DNA of 64,000 bases from Tupaia tana (Eukaryota; Chordata; Mammalia; Scandentia; Tupaiidae): contig JAKSZU010000006.1 in NCBI GenBank assembly GCA_026018925.1, positions 190,909,449 through 190,973,448 on the forward strand. The letters run 5' to 3'. The notes beneath the pieces were generated by a model. It made no database searches. It was not told the DNA's origin and saw nothing but the letters and a program-made list of their open reading frames with translations. A program made the translations under genes and the position numbers. This document shows positions 63,802 through 64,000 of the stretch, piece by piece. Positions within the stretch are counted from its first letter, which is position 1. Each line of letters starts with the position of its first letter.

Positions 63802-64000
63802 TTAATATTTTAAGGAAGTACATAATTATATACAAATGAAAAACAAAATGGGCATCTGAAAATGGATTTACAAAAAAAGATTAGGAGTTTTTAGAGCAGA
63901 ATAAACTAGACGTCTGTCAAGAAAAGTCAGAAGTTTCTGGTGAAAATGAAAAAGAATTTGATTTATAGAGTAAACAAAATTATACTTCACCCATATAAAC

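Overview
This window reads as repeat-rich, AT-rich nuclear DNA from a placental mammal, either intergenic or deep intronic. I find no protein-coding gene, no convincing exon, no functional tRNA or rRNA gene and nothing prokaryotic. Nearly every open reading frame lies on a retroposon or a simple repeat. The mammalian diagnosis rests on LINE-1 3' ends, L2 and MIR relics, a MER5A-like hAT relic, ERVL-MaLR (MLT1-type) LTRs, an RPL21 processed pseudogene and a dominant tRNA-derived SINE. That SINE does not match the primate Alu, rodent B1/B2, carnivore, lagomorph C, armadillo DAS or colugo tRNA-Ile SINEs as I know them, so the species is left open.

Three SINE types are used below. Type 1 (about 250-280 bp) has a tRNA-like head with pol III A and B boxes, a GC-rich body (AGGAGAATGGAGGAGAAGGG), a TCTC-rich stretch and a tail containing CCCTATAGCAAAAACCTC followed by A-rich sequence. 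Type 2 (about 140-200 bp) has the same head, lacks the body, and ends in TCTGATCAAATTAAAATAAATAAA then GTTAAATAAAATAATTCT (described here in pieces). Type 3 is older and diverged, with its own body and an AGGAAATAAATAAA-like tail. Target-site duplications (TSDs) can be read for about half of type 1 and 2 copies.

Layout: 0-12 kb holds L1 3' ends, an L2 relic and many SINEs, including two head-to-head SINE pairs. 12-15.4 kb is SINE-free apart from a MER5A relic. 15-25 kb holds SINEs, L1 3' UTRs, a MIR, the youngest-looking SINE (59-A tail) and the RPL21 pseudogene. 25-28.8 kb is an old antisense LINE broken by SINEs. 29.3-30.65 kb is an L1 3' end. 31-35 kb holds MLT1-type LTRs, one split by three later insertions. 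38.6-42.1 kb is an antisense L1 ORF2 relic carrying an LTR and seven SINEs. 44-46 kb is another L1 3' end. 53.4-54.0 kb is a twin-primed (internally inverted) L1. 55-60.4 kb holds SINEs and an LTR. 60.4-64 kb is SINE-free with L2 relics and a mariner-type MITE.

The items most worth a second look are a family of three short palindromic mariner-type MITEs, a target site used twice in succession by two SINE types, the twin-primed L1 with matching breakpoint and TSD, the recurrent birth of CA/GT microsatellites at one internal SINE position, and hybrid SINEs linking types 1 and 2.
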